Part shown: one piece after another, positions 61,631 through 64,000 of the stretch | How the letters are laid out: every line of letters begins with the position of its first letter | How positions within the stretch are numbered: position 1 is the stretch's first letter | DNA from: Desulfurococcales archaeon | GTDB taxonomy: Archaea; Thermoproteota; Thermoprotei_A; Sulfolobales; NBVN01 | Length of the DNA stretch: 64,000 nucleotides | Direction: 5' to 3' | NCBI GenBank assembly: GCA_023255955.1 | Contig: JAGDWD010000001.1 | Coordinates: forward strand, 37,171-101,170 | Translations under genes and position numbers: made by a program | Notes under the pieces: generated by a model | What the model was told of the DNA's origin: nothing | What the model saw: only the letters and a program-made list of their open reading frames with translations | The model's database searches: none

Positions 61631-62471
61631 GAGCACTAGGAAAGCCATAAACTTACTGGTCATAGCTGTAATAGTGGCACTGGGCGTGCTAGGCCTCCTC
61701 CCGCTTATCTGGCTCCTCTACAGTACGGCGGTGAACGGGCTCCCACCACTACTCGAGAAGGGACTCTCATTCATCACGGACCTACCCCCGACACCTATGA
61801 GCACCGATATCGGGGGTATAGCACCCGCGTTAGTTGGGACCCTGATCTCCTCCTCAATAGCGACTTTGCTAGCAGTTGTATCTGCGGTTATTTCCTCTCT
61901 ATTCACTCGTGAATACATGTACTCGCGGATAAGTGGGTTTATTGAGGCTGTGGTCAGGTCCTTCAACGGGATACCCACCATAATAGTTTCGATGTATGTC
62001 TACACCACCGTGGTTTTGTGGATGGGGGAGCCGAACGTGGTAGCAGCCTCCATAGCTCTCCTCATAGCTGTCCTCCCCACGGCACACTACTACCTCTCCT
62101 CAGCTCTAAGGAGTGTTGAGGAGAGGTACAGAGAGGCAGCTCTATCCCTCGGTTTTAGGAGGATTCACGTGTTGAGGTACGTTTACCTTGGGGTAGCTAG
62201 GAGGCAGGTAGCCTCAGGTATATTGATGACCTTTATAAGAGCTGTTGGGGAGACAGCTCCTCTCCTATTCACCATGGGCTTCCTCACAAACTCCGTATTT
62301 CAGGGACTAAACCGACCTGGTAACGCTATCTCACTCCTAATCTTTATCTACGCACTATCGCCCTACACCAACTACCACACGGTTGCTTGGGGAGCTGCCC
62401 TCCTACTACTCATTCTAGTCTTAATACCTGTCCTGCTGATTGAAGTACTGGTGAAGGAGGCGAGGAAGTAG
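61623..62471 (+). CDS. pstA: Phosphate ABC permease (PstA)
   Basis: A 282-residue permease with six segments; VVRSFNGIPTIIVSMYV and the loop RYREAALSLGFRRIHVLRYV followed by FIRAVGETAPLLFTMGF match PstA. ATG 61623 overlaps pstC, and its stop shares a base with the pstB start. Confidence 0.93.
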   Translation: MGRSTRKAINLLVIAVIVALGVLGLLPLIWLLYSTAVNGLPPLLEKGLSFITDLPPTPMSTDIGGIAPALVGTLISSSIATLLAVVSAVISSLFTREYMYSRISGFIEAVVRSFNGIPTIIVSMYVYTTVVLWMGEPNVVAASIALLIAVLPTAHYYLSSALRSVEERYREAALSLGFRRIHVLRYVYLGVARRQVASGILMTFIRAVGETAPLLFTMGFLTNSVFQGLNRPGNAISLLIFIYALSPYTNYHTVAWGAALLLLILVLIPVLLIEVLVKEARK

Positions 62472-63223
62472 TGTCCTGTGTAGTTGAGGCTAGGGACCTG
62501 GTCGTTAGGTTGGGTGGTAGGACAGTACTAAGCGGAGTAAACCTGTGTATTAAGCATAACTCTATATCGGTAATTATGGGCCCCAGCGGCTCGGGTAAGT
62601 CCACCCTACTGAGAGTGATTAACCGGTTGATAGAACTGAATCCCGAGGCGGAGGTGTCAGGTAGGGTAGTTATTATGGGTAAGGATATCTACGAATGGGA
62701 CCCCTACGAGCTGAGGAGGTACGTAGTACTGGTACAGCAGGAGCCGACCCCCTTCCCGAACCTGAGTATATTCGATAACGTAGCACTACCAGCTAAGCTA
62801 AACGGTGTAGCTAGGAGTAGGGAGGAGGTTGAGAAGCTCGTTAGGTGGGCCCTAGAGAAGGTGATGTTGTGGGATGAGGTTAAGGATAGGTTGAGGAAGC
62901 CCCCCACGGTTCTAAGTGGTGGGCAGAGGCAGAGGCTGTGCATAGCTAGGGCTCTAGTCCTACGTCCAGAGGTCCTCCTACTGGACGAGCCCACGGCTAA
63001 CATAGACCCAGCAAACACTCTGAAGATCGAGGAGAGCTTGAAGGAGTTAAAGGAGGATATGACGATCGTTCTGGTAACCCACATGCCCCATCAAGCAGCG
63101 AGAGTGGGGGACTTCATATACGTGCTGTACAATGGGAAGATAATTGAGGAGGGTCCTGTAGGTGAGGTATTCCTACACCCAAGGCATGAGGTGACCACTA
63201 AGCTACTTGAGAGGGTGTTGTAG
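62471..63223 (+). CDS. pstB: Phosphate ABC ATPase (PstB)
   Basis: A 250-residue ATPase: GPSGSGKSTLLRVINRL (about residues 36-52), VVLVQQEPTPFPNLSIFDNV, LSGGQRQRLCIARAL, LLLDEPTANIDP, and VTHMPHQAARVGD. The Q-loop QQEPTPFPNLSI is the PstB form. GTG 62471 overlaps the pstA stop by one base. Confidence 0.94.
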   Translation: MSCVVEARDLVVRLGGRTVLSGVNLCIKHNSISVIMGPSGSGKSTLLRVINRLIELNPEAEVSGRVVIMGKDIYEWDPYELRRYVVLVQQEPTPFPNLSIFDNVALPAKLNGVARSREEVEKLVRWALEKVMLWDEVKDRLRKPPTVLSGGQRQRLCIARALVLRPEVLLLDEPTANIDPANTLKIEESLKELKEDMTIVLVTHMPHQAARVGDFIYVLYNGKIIEEGPVGEVFLHPRHEVTTKLLERVL

Positions 63224-63832
63224 GTGAGGCCCGAGCTTCTTAGGTTGAGGAATCAGGTAGCTAAGCTCTACCTCGTAGCGCTGGAGATACTGAAGGACCT
63301 AGCTAAGCTACTGGACCCCGATGAGGGTAGGAGGGAGGCCCTAGAGAAGGAGCTGAATGAAAAGATGGGGTTACTCAACATCTCACGTACTGAGCTGATA
63401 AATCATATACTCCTCTTCATAGTAAGGAACCAGCCGCTGGGGACTGAGCTCGTCGAGGCTAGCAACCTCCTCTACATAGTCTACGATGTGTACAGGTTCG
63501 GTAGGTACGCTAGGGAGATATTCCTAGCAGATAGGAGGGGGGTCAGGCTATCAACTCCCGGGTTGAGGGACCTGGTGGAGTCAGGGCTTAGGATAGCTGT
63601 GGAGGCTGTTGAGAAGTCCTACAAAGCGTACTTCGAGAACTGCAGGGAGTGTGTTGAGGATGTGATGGAGCTCGGTAAGGTATCGGATAAGCTGTACATC
63701 GAGCAGCTGGAGAAGGTGTCAGCGAACAAGATAATAAACAACACCGATGCGATAGCACTACTAGTCCTAAGGCATATAGAGAGGATAGTAGACCACGCCG
63801 AGAGGGTTTCAGCTCTCTCGGTAGGTAAGTAG
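63224..63832 (+). CDS. PhoU-like phosphate transport regulator
   Basis: A 202-residue all-helical protein directly following pstB with no gap (GTG 63224). The C-terminal ALLVLRHIERIVDHAERVSAL carries the PhoU metal motif in the form ER.VDHA, and the first half shows the related helical repeat less clearly. PhoU proteins signal phosphate sufficiency through PstB and the transporter. This is the second PhoU of the locus, without a DNA-binding domain. Confidence 0.75.
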   Translation: MRPELLRLRNQVAKLYLVALEILKDLAKLLDPDEGRREALEKELNEKMGLLNISRTELINHILLFIVRNQPLGTELVEASNLLYIVYDVYRFGRYAREIFLADRRGVRLSTPGLRDLVESGLRIAVEAVEKSYKAYFENCRECVEDVMELGKVSDKLYIEQLEKVSANKIINNTDAIALLVLRHIERIVDHAERVSALSVGK

Positions 63833-63845
63833 GTGCGAAGCTCTT

Positions 63846-64000
63846 CTACCCTTTAGAGGTAGTAGCCTCATCCTGAGGCTGTTTAGTGGGCTCATGGAAG
63901 ATCCGTTCTGGTCCAGCATCAGCTTTCATCCCTTCCCTCCTCGCGTCATGGGAGGGTCTTCGCCGTGAGCGGACGGAGCCAGCACCCCCACCTACACCTA
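63846..64000 (-). CDS. TnpB-type protein C-terminal end, partial
   Basis: On the minus strand an open frame enters from the right edge and runs to TAG 63846-63848 (SRRRPSHDARREGMKADAGP, then TKQPQDEATTSKG). The tail rich in R, E, P, T and Q resembles the variable C-terminal ends of archaeal IS200/IS605 TnpB proteins, which overlap the omega-RNA; a GGGAGGG/CCCTCCC stem lies within it. The catalytic part would be outside the window, so this call is tentative. Confidence 0.45.
   Translation of the reverse strand, partial: GVGGGAGSVRSRRRPSHDARREGMKADAGPERIFHEPTKQPQDEATTSKG

Overview
The window looks like a piece of a hyperthermophilic crenarchaeal (Thermoproteota) chromosome. This rests on the split-helicase type I-A CRISPR-Cas genes, the 24-nt repeat ending in GAATTGAAAG when read on the transcribed strand, frequent GTG/TTG starts, TATA-type promoters close to start codons, a C/D box guide RNA, EVE-McrBC and an archaeal amino-acid and phosphate transport repertoire. 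I cannot name the species.

Layout. 1-5083: interference genes of a type I-A CRISPR system (cas7 tail, cas5, probable cas8a, cas3', cas3''). 5367-6712: a CRISPR array of 20 spacers read leftward, with its leader at 6713-7030. 7226-11457: adaptation and processing genes on the other side of the leader (csa1, cas1, cas2, cas4, csa3, cas6). 11458-16162: poorly conserved, partly broken genes, a secreted two-gene locus, and the 3' half of a tRNA that looks like tRNA-His, possibly an old integration site. 16170-21300: an AT-richer block with several truncated housekeeping genes (radical SAM, DUF424, moeA), an endonuclease III gene, a C/D box sRNA and a glycosyltransferase whose C-terminus has been replaced. 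21300-33060: a defence island with an Argonaute-like protein, a TnpB relic, EVE-McrB, a frameshifted McrC, a very large helicase with a YprB-like tail, and a VapBC pair lying between two solitary, outward-facing CRISPR repeats. 33255-64000: mostly metabolic and transport operons: PadR plus an ABC-2 exporter, a TAXI-type TRAP transporter with a PEP-mutase/isocitrate-lyase-family enzyme, SfsA, a secreted caspase-like protein, isoaspartyl dipeptidase, cysteine synthase, a fucose-isomerase-like protein, a five-gene branched-chain amino-acid (Liv) ABC transporter, an M28 peptidase, an amidohydrolase, and the phosphate pst operon with two PhoU-type regulators. The right edge holds the 3' end of another TnpB gene.

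How parts fit together. The CRISPR locus is complete except for what lies left of base 1. A shared leader region with several TTCCTATGG-type dyads sits between array and adaptation genes and may be bound by Csa3. The defence island combines nucleic-acid-guided (Argonaute), modification-dependent (EVE-McrBC), helicase/nuclease and toxin modules; several members are frameshifted or truncated, so it is partly decaying or phase-variable. The right half is ordinary catabolism of peptides and amino acids: transporter, peptidases and isoaspartyl dipeptidase.

The most unusual signals are the two solitary CRISPR repeats around vapBC, the Argonaute next to EVE-McrBC with a chimeric gene at its border, the leader dyads, and the tRNA-His 3' half. 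All function calls come from reading sequence motifs; no database search was possible.
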